Shown: positions 1 to 8,059, numbered from the stretch's first letter. The stretch: 10,190 nt of DNA from Hypholoma sublateritium FD-334 SS-4 (GCA_000827495.1 KN817786.1:2181-12370), one strand, 5' to 3'. The notes: a model not told the origin generated them from the sequence alone. Numbers and translations are program-made.

Positions 1-520
1 CCAGATTTGGCAAAGTCCAGCTGGCATTCCATTTTGGGCCTGGGTGTTATTACCATACTAGGCCTGGGCTGATGGCTATTATTTACATTTGTTTGGATTT
101 GAGGCCAGAATATGGCATGAGTGAGCCTGCACAATGTAAATAGAGGCAAGCAACAGGTCACACATTGGCTTTTGATGCGCATCAATGTGCAAACAAATAA
201 GCACAGCACTGCAAAAGGCACGTCGTAGCACTCAAAACGTAGCTATTTGGCAGGCAGGGCATGCATGAGTTGCCCAGTGGACAGTTTCCGCTGTGGATAT
301 ATCTTTTCACTTAGGTAACTACCCAGCTTCATACATGCAGACAGCAGCTACTTGTGCAGGGCGGATTTATGGCAGCGCACCTCGAGGTTGTTATCTGTTC
401 TGCTGGCGGAGGTGTGCTTCTAACGAGCGACGGTGGGCAGTCGGCGAGCAACTTCGAGTAGGTTGGGACTTGGTCGGGAGTCGGGACATGCAGCTCACTT
501 AGAATAAATTGACGTGTTGT
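1..520. other. non-coding left flank, no gene seen
   Basis: I see no convincing coding exon here. Short open frames exist (for example 293-502 plus) but they lack splice-consistent extension and protein-like composition. The word GGCCTGGG occurs twice (about 38-45 and 61-68), and a palindrome at 161-189 is listed separately. The stretch is probably intergenic or old repeat. Confidence 0.5.
161..189. repeat. small nested palindrome
   Basis: TTGATGCGCATCAA at 172-185 is a perfect 14-bp palindrome. Flanking it, CACATTG (161-167) and CAATGTG (183-189) form a second, overlapping inverted pair. It could form a small hairpin or be a dimeric protein binding site. No function can be assigned from sequence alone. 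Confidence 0.6.
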
Positions 521-810
521 GATTCCCCCGGAAATATTGGGAAATAAGGTTTTCGAGCCGGCCGGAGTGCCGTGCTTATGTAAACGATCCGTCGGCAGTC
601 ATTTGGCAGCGGTTGCTGACTTCAAATTTATTTTCCCATCACACAGATGCACCGCTTCGATGCATCTCGAGCACGATTCGCTCTGCGTACCTCAGGACTT
701 CCTTTTTTCAGTGTCGGGAATGGCATTTTCAATTTTTACGGGGCATAAAAATTAACTAACAAATTCTCGGGGACCATTATAAACTTACAGGGAATTTTTC
801 CCCACATGGA
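521..810 (+). repeat. dispersed repeat, left copy (core plus flanking CCCCGTAAA-type units)
   Basis: The core at about 545-705 aligns without large gaps to about 8765-8920. Both contain an ATAAGGTTT start, then GTGCCGTGCTTA, GTAAA, GATC, GTCGGCA and GCTGACTT words in the same order. Before the core, 521-541 carries one CCCCCGGAAATATT unit in the plus direction. After the core, about 735-800 carries related units read on the minus strand (ACGGGGCATAAAAATT, CTCGGGGACCATTATAAA, TTACAGGGAATTTTT). The arrangement of units, core, then inverted units resembles a non-autonomous mobile element with subterminal inverted repeats. That is an inference, because exact ends and a target duplication were not found. 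Confidence 0.6.
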
Positions 811-932
811 CAGCCATAGGCTGTGAGGAAACAAGTGCTCTAGTGATGAACACGTACTGACAATGATTTTGGTAAGTCTAGTGTCATACACTTTTAATAT
901 TTTGTTTACTCACCTTCTATTATATAGTTTAG

Positions 933-1594
933 ATCTTTTACGTATCGTCCAGGTGACGAGTCAGACAAGCCATGCTACCACACCGCGCTAGTTCATAACG
1001 CCCTTCGCGCAGATCTTCGGGCGATGAAAAAGACCCGCGTGACTAGAATAGTCGGTGAGTTTGATATCATCTTTTGTGTTTTACTTACCCTTTAACCAGA
1101 TCTCAACACCACCGTGAAACGACACCACGCAGAGCGCTCACGCAGCGTGTGATTGCGAACGTATGGGTAGGCTGCTGTGTATGCGCAGCGAGCCTGATTT
1201 AGCGTCACATTGAAGAAAGCGCCTCCCTGAGCGACAGAGACGATGCACATGATATATAGCCACAGCGCTGTCAGGCTGATAGATACGCAGAAAGTTGAAG
1301 CTTTCATTTATACCTTAGAGAAGCTGCTGCTTCATCGCCACCACAGCCTGGATCTGCATCGCACAAACAAAGAGCCCCGACAGCAGATCGGTAAGTGATA
1401 TCGCTCGCTTTAGATGATCGACTCACTTACCTATCGGCTAGATGCCAAAAATGAGTGCCACGCAGGGTGTATGCGCGGTGTGTGGTTGTTTGGGGCAGTT
1501 AATTACGCGTGTGGCTGACCTGTTGTATCAAGGAGAGCACCTCTGTGTGCGGGAGATCATGTGCATCTGCATTGCATGAACACAGAACCAATCA
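933..1594 (+). pseudogene. broken three-exon gene fragment, unrecognised product
   Basis: Three exons join in one frame: 933-1054, intron 1055-1099 (45 nt, GTGAGT..CCAG), 1100-1390, intron 1391-1441 (51 nt, GTAAGT..CTAG), and 1442-1594, ending at a perfect GTAAGT donor. Both joins have phase 1. The conceptual product is basic and His-rich. Its last exon has Cys and His spaced like a small metal-binding site (ECHAGC, then YACG, then LCAGDHVHLHC), which is suggestive only. In-frame stops occur at 1150 (TGA), 1168 (TAG), 1195 (TGA), 1228 (TGA) and 1516 (TGA). Each is one C-to-T change from CGA or CAG. An upstream exon may end at the GTAAGT near 871, but it would hold several more TGA codons. No downstream exon was found, and I recognise no family. 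The splice structure is convincing; the identity is unknown. Confidence 0.6.
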
Positions 1595-1618
1595 GTAAGT
1601 GATACACCACGCAGGGTG
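1458..1618 (+). repeat. direct repeat pair CCACGCAGGGTG
   Basis: The 12-mer CCACGCAGGGTG occurs at 1458-1469 and 1607-1618, 149 bp apart. The next 15 or so bases are partly shared (TGC, then TGTGG). The first copy lies in exon 3 of the broken gene and the second just after its last donor site. It may be the remnant of a local duplication. Confidence 0.4.
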
Positions 1619-1693
1619 CTTGCACACTGTGGACACACTCGGGACTTGGGGAAGCCCGTTTTCGCGCCATGCGGAAGAGTTAGTGATGTGCAG

Positions 1694-1840
1694 GCCTGGC
1701 TTGAAAGCTCTGAGCCGTGAGAGCCAAGCCGCGGCTAGCCATGCCAGGCTGAGCCGTGACCACGGCTTAATGCCGGCCTACGGCTTGGGCTTGAATTTCA
1801 AAAGCTTCAGGCCGCAGCTCAGGCAGCTTTGGGTGGCTGG
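1694..1840. repeat. GC-rich palindromic patch
   Basis: This patch has repeated AGCCGTG and GGCTTG words. CTGAGCCGTGA occurs twice about 40 bp apart. AGCCGCGGCT at 1727-1736 is a perfect palindrome, and AGCCGTG/CACGGCT at 1752-1767 is a 7-bp inverted pair with a 2-base loop. An open frame crosses it but looks compositional, not coding. It is probably a dispersed repeat between the two genes. Confidence 0.45.
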
Positions 1841-1947
1841 TGTATTTGAAATTTGTTAATCAAAAACTGTACAGTACATCATCGTGCCCTATATATTTTT
1901 TTCTCAGCCATTGTTGCAAGTCGAACTTGAGTCAANCACATTTTAAA

Positions 1948-2725
1948 ATGGCCACCTCGGAGCCGCGGCCTGTANGGGCGAAAAATCCTGCAGGAAAATT
2001 GATGGATCCCAATAATAGCGCCACTCCCGAGCTTCCATCCCACGTCAAAAGTCTTGCAGCCNTTACCAACTCCAGGAGTGCGCCAACTGAGCAACCTCAG
2101 GCTTCTGTACCATTTCCCACCACTGGCAGCACAACATTGGAAGCACCGCCTACAACTTTCACACCATTCACACCATTAACGACTGCCNCNTCGTCATCAC
2201 AGCAGGGTTCGGTCACGCAGCAATCTCGCAAGCGCCCGCTCAACCCAGATTTACCCGAATCCAATGGNGACATCTCCACGGATGACTTGCCCCGNGCAGT
2301 AGAGAAAGGACCTGCCCAGAAAAAAAAGAAAGTAGCATCAAAGAGTCGAGGTGAGTATCAAAATTATAGGCTGCTGTCAATATTTTTAATCAGACAATTT
2401 ACAGATGATCTCGACGATTCTGGCATGCATAAAGATGTGCATGTCATGGACATCGATGATTCAGACCCAGAAGGAGCACCCTCTCGACGCAAAAAGGTGT
2501 TTCCCACCGCCGATATCGACGCATTCTTCGTAAAAGTTCCACATTTGAAGGGAGATAAAAAGGGACGATGGAAATGCAATCATTGCGTACGTTTACCACC
2601 ATTATGTTCACTCTTTATTACATATCTAATCTAGTCTCAGAACGGGGCAGGGCTGCCCCGCTAAACAGCAAACCCTTACAGATGACTGCACCACATTGCG
2701 CCGTCATATGGCGGCCATGCATAAG
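1948..2725 (+). CDS. BED-type zinc finger protein, N-terminal part (transposase-like)
   Basis: The start is the ATG at 1948, in a good eukaryotic context (AAAATGG). Exons are 1948-2350, 2405-2586 and 2651-2725, with introns of 54 nt (GTGAGT..ACAG) and 64 nt (GTACGT..GCAG). Together they give 220 uninterrupted codons. Residues 1-115 are rich in Ser, Thr and Pro and likely disordered. A lysine run at about 125-128 within QKKKKV resembles a nuclear localisation signal. Residues about 160-220 carry the finger: W190, C192 and C195 (KCNHC), then H214 and H219 in RRHMAAMH, matching the BED pattern Cx2C..Hx3-5H. BED fingers bind DNA and are typical of hAT and related transposases and genes derived from them. 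Six Ns fall in exon 1. No stop closes the frame at 2725, where a GTATGT donor follows. It may continue into 2961-6834, because both borders are phase 0, but that join is unproven. Confidence 0.7.
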
Positions 2726-2960
2726 GTATGTCATTGATCATTTAGGGCATTATTTTCTTCGGGAGTAGATCTGAAAAAAAATTACAGGGACCAATGACAG
2801 ACTCGGAAAACAGCATATTCATAATTTTACCTATTTTATTTAGTTGGTGGTAGCCAACCTGATCTCAGTGGCCGATTCTGGTACCCTTCTAATGTGCAAA
2901 TGAATTCTAAACATTCAGTCAAAAATAAATTACAGTAAATTATAGAATGAGAGTAAATAG
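2726..2960. other. unresolved stretch between BED exons and downstream exons
   Basis: A GTATGT donor opens at 2726 and a good acceptor (TTACAG) ends at 2787. This would give a 62-nt intron and then a short exon starting GPMTDSENSIF, but no credible donor closes that exon before a TAG. Alternatively the whole 235 nt is one intron ending AATAG at 2960, which is long compared with all its neighbours. An insertion or lost splice site here would also explain the break. Confidence 0.4.
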
Positions 2961-3993
2961 AGATTAGCGCATACTGTAATTTATTTGGAGGCTCCTGACC
3001 AACGAATGGTAGAGAAACTGGGTAAATGACAAGGAGATAGCACGAGGAGATCACGATCAAGTGCCATCAAGCACGTGATATGCCGCATTTTGGCCGCAAT
3101 TCTCACAGCTGCCAACTTCTAAGTAACTGGAAAATTTGGAACCGGTTGACAAAAATATTCATAGTGAATGGTAGAACATTAAATAAATTAAGTGGACATG
3201 GAATTCAGTACTCAAGACAGTTTTCTACAAGATTCAACAATTTTTGGGTAGGTACATAAAATGAATGAAGTGTAATATTCCTTGCAAGTTGAAAGTGACA
3301 AGTTCAGGGTCGCATACAGTACCCCTGGTGAACTAATTTGCGTTACAAGGGGTAAACAAATACTTTTAGCTGCAGGCCATGTAAGTTGAGAAATTGTGTC
3401 TTTATATCACATAATTTTAATCATAATATAATCTGTAGCATGCCCTTACAATTAGCCTTGGACTGGAGGCACACATTTTTGGAATGCCCCTACCATGTTC
3501 TGGAGCATCATTCGAAATGATATTCCAGGATCAAATGAAAGACCCCGAGAAAGCAGAACTAATCCGGACTTTCCTCATACCGAACAAATATACTGTTGAA
3601 CATTCGTCACCCAAATATCCTTGCACAATCAAGATTTTTGCTGCGTTTGTCTCCGAAAGTTGGGTTTGGGTCCTCTCCGATTTTTCTGGGCTTGTTCGAA
3701 TGAATGTACGAAGTCGGGATATGGATATATCTTACAAACCAGAAGACTTTCATATTGGGATGCAAGTAAGCAATTTAATCATGAATATTTTTCTATCTAA
3801 TACCATTACCAGTTGTTTTATCGATCATTTCAATCTTTCAAAACAGGTCCTGACTGGATTTTGGAACATTTTTTGGCCAAACATTCTGTCGGCATGGCGG
3901 GAGGCTGTTCTGCTTCAATGGCAGGCTTACGAAGCCAAGAAAAAACATCTTCAAAAAGATTACAAAGTGCAGCAGAAAGAAGCCAAGTATAAG

Positions 3994-4017
3994 CAGCATA
4001 CAATCACTCACTATTTT
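3994..4017 (+). other. canonical PIP-box (PCNA-interacting) motif in the coding frame
   Basis: Codons 3994-4017 read QHTITHYF: Gln at position 1, Ile at 4, Tyr and Phe at 7 and 8, exactly the QxxhxxYF/FF consensus. It follows a basic helix-prone segment and sits just before the intron at 4032-4080. PIP boxes bind the replication clamp PCNA and occur in replication and repair proteins; they have also been reported in eukaryotic transposases. Confidence 0.7.
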
Positions 4018-4911
4018 TCATCCCAAAAAGGGTATATTTTATTTCTTTTATGCGCACTTAAGATTGATTTTTGCCTCTAGAATGGACATTGACTTGTGCA
4101 AAGAACTTTGCCTCCCTGAAATTCCCCTCCCAAATCTACCAATTCCACCTCTCTGGCCCATTATCAAAGAAATTGCATCCAACACACTTGGTGCCTTCAC
4201 TGGATTTGGCCGACACCTATCAAATGACTTCCTCTTCCTCATTGGTATCTTTCCTGCTACACCAGCTCATATAATCTGCTCTGACAATGCTAGTTTCAAA
4301 GCTTTTGAGGAGGTTATACATAAATATCTCAAGACATTCACTGAGCCAGAATTCTTGGATCCAGTGACAATTGTGGCCAATTCACCTAACCCATTTGCCT
4401 TCAGCGAATCAGCAAATTGGACCTATATGACACAGCATATGCATGTATTCAGAAGAACTGCTGTTAACATTCCCATAGACTTATACAAGAAATATTTGTG
4501 ACAAGGATTACTTGATCCAAAGCACACAATTGGTGAGTAATAATACACTCTGAATTTTTGTGTAAGGTATTTCATATTTGTTACATTTCAGGGGATGTAT
4601 ACACACTTGACTGGTCTCTTGAACAGTCGCTTGAACAGGATCGTAGCATAAAATACAAGACACTGCCAGTATATTTCTTTGATGGATAGTTGAGGGCATA
4701 TAGTGCCATTACAGCTAAATGTCCAGATGAGTGGGGTATTGTCCCGGTCCCGGTATGATTTTAATCTAGACTTGAGACCACCCTTATAATTTACCTCTCA
4801 CAGAAGCCAGTCACCACGGATGTCGTACAACTGGGTTTCCAAACAACTGTTGGGCCTGCTCAGTATCATGAGAATCTGCTCAACCAAGTCATTAAGCCCC
4901 CCCTTCCTCAA

Positions 4912-5014
4912 AAAGGGTGACCTAAAAAGGTGCGGCGCTAAAATCATAGTACACATGGAGTGAGCTAACCTTTGACTGACTAAGGCTACTACCGGGCGTC
5001 CTGGAAGACCCCCC
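4912..5014 (+). other. paired AT-hook-like motifs across an intron
   Basis: The exon ending at 4929 encodes QKG, a TGA at 4918-4920, then PKK. After the 55-nt intron 4930-4984 the next exon opens ATTGRPGRPPM. AT hooks centre on Arg-Gly-Arg-Pro or Gly-Arg-Pro flanked by basic residues and bind the minor groove of AT-rich DNA. A CGA at 4918 would have given the first hook its central arginine. Confidence 0.6.
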
Positions 5015-5988
5015 ATGCAGAAGAAAACAAAAGCACGTAATGCAAAAATTGAAGCTCAACAAAATGGCCGTAAAGCTGGTTCTGGTCCTGGGTTCCCTTC
5101 TTTGACATCAATAACTGCCCTAACCGCAGGGCTGCCTCCACTCGATGACAATGACAGCGGGAGAAGCTTATCGGATTTGCATGCTGACAGAGAGTCTTAC
5201 CCCCAGCAGACACCACCCCCTGATAGTAGTCATGTCTACATTCCACCTATTGTGATAAATCCGAATGCTGCTGACGATAACTGTGGAGATGCGAACAAAC
5301 TTGCGGATGGAACCGCGGACGGAACAGCTCACACCAACACACCATTTATTCTGGAGACAATCTTTCCTGAAGTTGTACATGAAATTGCTAGTAAAAAGAA
5401 GGAGTCAGAATATCAACCTGAAAGACATGTGCAAACCATGCTGGAGATTGAAATAGACCCAAAGTACATTTTTTTTCTTCAGAGAAAAGATCATATTAAC
5501 AAGCTACAATTGCGTAGGACTATACCCAAAAATATTCAAATGAAAAAGAATTTTTTTGGAAATGCTCGGGGCTCTACGTTTCGCGCAGGTGTTGTTCGGC
5601 GTCCCTGGCTTCATCACACTCTTCCAGCTGGCGAACAAAACAAAAAGCCTTCAAGTAATTTGAAATTACAGGTGCCATTGAAGGTGGATACTATAGTACG
5701 TATAATTGGCTTTTTTTTGTTCTACGTATTGTCTGATTACATGGGTCTAGGATGAAATTTTGCATTGCGCCCGGAGTTTCCACTCTTGGAATCCTTATTC
5801 TTTTGGGTTAAGTTGGGACAGCGGTGTTCCACGGGGAATTATGACTGCTGCCAGAGCTTATCAAGTGCTTCACGCAGAAGAAAACGGCAAGGAAGACTGT
5901 TTTCAACAATTCCTCAAAAATCCAACTAAAAAGGTGTGACCTCTGTAAGGAATTAATATTCCTTGCGCACGGAACGCCCAACGCACCA

Positions 5989-6039
5989 CAGACACACCCC
6001 TCAGACACGCTCCCAGACACGCTCTCAGACACGCCGTCT
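5989..6039 (+). repeat. 12-14-bp tandem repeat inside the LTR
   Basis: Four consecutive units begin CAGACAC: CAGACACACCCCT (5989), CAGACACGCTCC (6002), CAGACACGCTCT (6014) and CAGACACGCCGTCT (6026). They lie in the presumed U3 part of the LTR, where such arrays often act as enhancer-like transcription factor sites; that role is inferred. Confidence 0.75.
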
Positions 6040-6473
6040 CACGCGCGCCGCAATCAAGCGCCCGCCCTATTTTTAGAGGACGCCCGCCACATCTCTGCAA
6101 CCTCGCACTCGCCGCGCCCATCCTCCACGCACGTTCGCCCTTCGAAGCACGCCTTCGACCCCCGGAAATCGCACTATCCAGCCAAAAGTACGAAGACGCA
6201 GCATTTCTCGGAGCGGGACGACGAGATGTCGCCCAAGCGCCTCGGTACGCGACACCGGCACGCCGATCAGCTGAGCATTTAATTATGCTTGCGTGCGCCT
6301 CAGCCGTATCCCTCGTATCCCTCGCCCGCTCACCCAAAAGCCACCTTGGCACGCGCACGACGCCGCTCATCGCCCTTCTCTCGCATTCCTCACCCTTCCC
6401 CCACTCGTTCCTGTTTGATTTCGTCCTTTAGTTAGTCACCAACTTCCTGGGCACCAAGCCCATTTCTTTGTAG

Positions 6474-6480
6474 TATAAAA
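6474..6480 (+). promoter_or_regulatory. TATA box of the LTR promoter
   Basis: TATAAAA lies about 530 bp into the LTR, after the tandem CAGACAC units and before a CT-rich stretch (about 6520-6555). The position fits the end of U3, with transcription rightward. Confidence 0.5.
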
Positions 6481-6928
6481 AGCCATGTAAAAAAATACCT
6501 AAAGCAGTGAATTTATAGCCCACTCCCTCCTTCCTGTCGGTCTCCCCTCACCGCCAGAACCCGCCGCTTTTGACAAGCAGCACGACGCTTCGAGAAGTCA
6601 TATTCGCACGCTACGCTATTTTTAAGTTTTATTCCCTCGCGCCAACTAAACCGTTCGCATTTCTTGGTAAACTACACAGGCACCTTTCCTTGACGTTCGC
6701 GCTCGGAAACTTGCACCCCCGACAACCTCTCCCTGTCCACCGGAGTCCCCGTCACTACACCTCCATGCAGACGTAAAAGAGTTGTATTACAAAGAGCACC
6801 ATCCGACTTTTTTACAAGCCAAAAACCCACTTGATTCATTTTCCATTTTCCGATATTGATATGTATAACTTTTCTCCGGCCTTTTCACTCCTCATATCTT
6901 CATTCATTTGTTTGAATTCTATTGTATA

Positions 6929-7468
6929 TTATTTAATAAGTAGATTACTCAATTTCTGTAACTGATCTCCCCATTGTCGTGGTGTGGCCACAGGAACATG
7001 CGGATGCCCACACACCGCCGGATGGGGAACCAAACACGGCTTGTGCGATGCCCCAACTGACTGCATGAGAGCAAAGGTGTGAGTTAGGTGCACAACTGCG
7101 ATGGTGGGCTCGCTCACTGTCCATACCCTTATCCACAACCTTGACCTTGATACGTCAACCCTGGCGATCTGATATGCAGACGCAGACTTACTTCGCCTTC
7201 TAGATGCCACAAAGCGACGAGTTTCGAGAAGAAGAAAGCACAGTGAGTGCCCGTTGTACACACCCACGCCTTTATTGACTCCATGAAACCTGGCATCATC
7301 GTCATCATCGCCCAGAAACCATGCGTAATTGAGATTCGCGCCAACCCAACTCAGACGGACATGCTCTGGTATACGAGAACATGCGGACTCACGGCCCCCA
7401 TAGCATGCTCCTGTTGAGCGGGAGCGGTCGATGAGCCATATAGAAATTGCACACGAGGGTACTCGCAC
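6929..7468 (-). other. minus-strand open frame of 179 codons, uncertain coding remnant
   Basis: An unbroken frame runs on the minus strand from 7468 to 6929. Its first half looks protein-like, with VRLSWVGANLNYAWFLGD and an Asp run encoded by a GATGAC repeat. Its second half is less so. A possible donor (AAGTAAGT, near 7190) and acceptor (ATCGCCAG) would remove part of it. No domain is recognised and the terminal codons read into AT-rich sequence near 6930. It may be a fragment of a decayed gene that extended further right; chance is not excluded. Confidence 0.25.
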
Positions 7469-7695
7469 ACCTCAATCCCGGTATGTCACGATTGAAAACA
7501 GGCAAGCAGCAATAGCGCGTGTGTTATATGTCTTGATATGGGTGTATTCAAACTTTAGCTCAAATTGAGATTATACTTTACGATACATTATGATGTTTAA
7601 CATGTTCAAGGATCAGCGAGAAATACATGGTAAGCTAACTTACTTGCTATCTGTTTCTAACCGGCATGCCATGCCTTTTCCTGAACAGGAAATAT

Positions 7696-8057
7696 TTAGA
7701 GCGGAAGGCGACTCCGGTCAGCCTGAAGAACCCGTTGAAGGACTTCTAGTGTGACATCCCCTGGGCCCCTCAGGCACCAATGGACCACGCGACGCAGGAC
7801 GCGAACTGTGACAGCGATGCGAGTCCGCAGGGATGCGCCTCCTCGGCCACCTGTCGCATGCGCAGGATGGGCCATTCCACGAGGCAGTGAACCTGGGCCT
7901 GAGCCCAACTGAGACGCACTGGCACATCAATGCTGCTGTCTGACGATGACGCCTTGACTTCGTGGTGCTCACAAAGTAGCTGCTGCACCGGAGTCCCTTT
8001 GAAGGTGTGGTTCAATTTTATACCTAGTAAGTAGTACATGATTACCCAGTGCATCAT
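7696..8057 (-). pseudogene. minus-strand coding-like remnant, frame broken
   Basis: GC-richer than its right flank. On the minus strand one frame is protein-like through roughly 8010-7840 (HHEVKASSSDSS, then VPVRLSW and LVEWPIL). A different frame is protein-like through about 7810-7696 (VLRRVVHWCLRGPGD, then LEVLQRVLQADRSRLPL, ending in TAA). A 45-nt candidate intron (GTGGCC..CACAG) lies between them but does not bridge the two frames, so a frameshift or another splice is needed. The VRLSW motif also occurs in the fragment at 6929-7468, so both may derive from one gene family. No function is recognised. Confidence 0.35.
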
Positions 8058-8059
8058 TC

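Larger units (their letters stand above)
5944..6759 (+). mobile_element. solo LTR of a retrotransposon (Ty1/copia-like ends)
   Basis: The 816-bp block begins TGTAAGG and ends ACTACA, so its termini are TG..CA with a 4-bp inverted match (TGTA/TACA). Just inside the left end, AAGGAAT and ATTCCTT (5947-5964) form a hairpin, a pattern common at copia LTR ends. It contains a TATA box (6474-6480), pyrimidine-rich leader-like sequence after it, and short tandem repeats. No gag, protease, integrase or reverse transcriptase frame is present inside, and no second LTR lies in the window, so it is read as a solo LTR. The strand is taken from the TATA box and is tentative. It is rich in intact CpG, unlike the decayed exons around it. 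Open frames on its minus strand are not real genes. Confidence 0.7.
5940..6763. repeat. 4-bp target site duplication CCTC flanking the LTR
   Basis: CCTC lies at 5940-5943 immediately left of TGTA, and again at 6760-6763 immediately right of TACA. Collapsing LTR plus one copy gives an in-frame join (CCT CCA TGC AGA CGT) that stays open to the TGA at 6832. This is independent support for the boundaries. Confidence 0.7.
2961..6834 (+). pseudogene. degenerate transposase-like gene with PIP box and AT hooks, split by an LTR
   Basis: Ten exon segments share one frame: 2961-3021, 3072-3247, 3303-3380, 3439-3765, 3847-4031, 4081-4532, 4592-4752, 4804-4929, 4985-5695, and 5751-5943 joined to 6764-6834. 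Introns are 49-59 nt, except one of 81 nt. The total is 2541 nt, 846 codons plus a TGA stop at 6832. Counting from 2961, residues 264-271 read QHTITHYF, a canonical PCNA-binding motif (QxxIxxYF), preceded by a Lys/Gln-rich, helix-prone stretch. At about 517-532 lie two AT-hook-like motifs, KG-stop-PKK and GRPGRPP. The C-terminus is basic (CRRKR) with a weaker second PIP-like motif, QRAPSDFF (833-840). Premature stops are TGA 4499, TAG 4687, TGA 4918 and TGA 5937. The 5' end is uncertain and the BED gene upstream may be its true start. I do not recognise the family; DNA binding, the PIP box and copy decay suggest a transposase. The first two exons are less certain than the rest. Confidence 0.68.

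Noticed and set aside
1599..1859. Plus-strand open frame of 86 codons
   Set aside because: It runs through an intron-like donor and the palindromic GC-rich patch, without splice support or protein-like segments.
3248..3288. Alternative 41-nt intron joining another upstream frame (KWTWNSVLKTVFYKIQQFL)
   Set aside because: Phase-compatible, but 41 nt is shorter than all other introns. The 55-nt choice (3248-3302) keeps a longer open upstream exon that also links to 2961-3021. It is not fully excluded.
4499..5939. Recoding of UGA as an amino acid instead of gene decay
   Set aside because: TAG also occurs, the natural end at 6832 is TGA, and CGA-to-TGA change explains all sites more simply, supported by CpG-to-TpG changes between the repeat copies.
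5903..6370. Minus-strand open frame of 155 codons, with overlapping smaller ones
   Set aside because: It lies almost wholly inside the LTR, is Arg/Ala-rich because of high CpG content, and overlaps the end of the decayed exon. It is treated as a compositional shadow.
5939..6764. 5-bp target duplication ACCTC with an LTR ending in AC
   Set aside because: ACCTC matches on both sides, but the element would then end ..CTAC. The reading TGTA..TACA with 4-bp CCTC gives canonical TG..CA ends and the same restored sequence.
5930..7082. Ten-base match AAAGGTGTGA at 5930-5939 and 7073-7082 as a long target duplication
   Set aside because: No terminal inverted repeats match at the implied ends, and the LTR inside already explains the break with an in-frame join.
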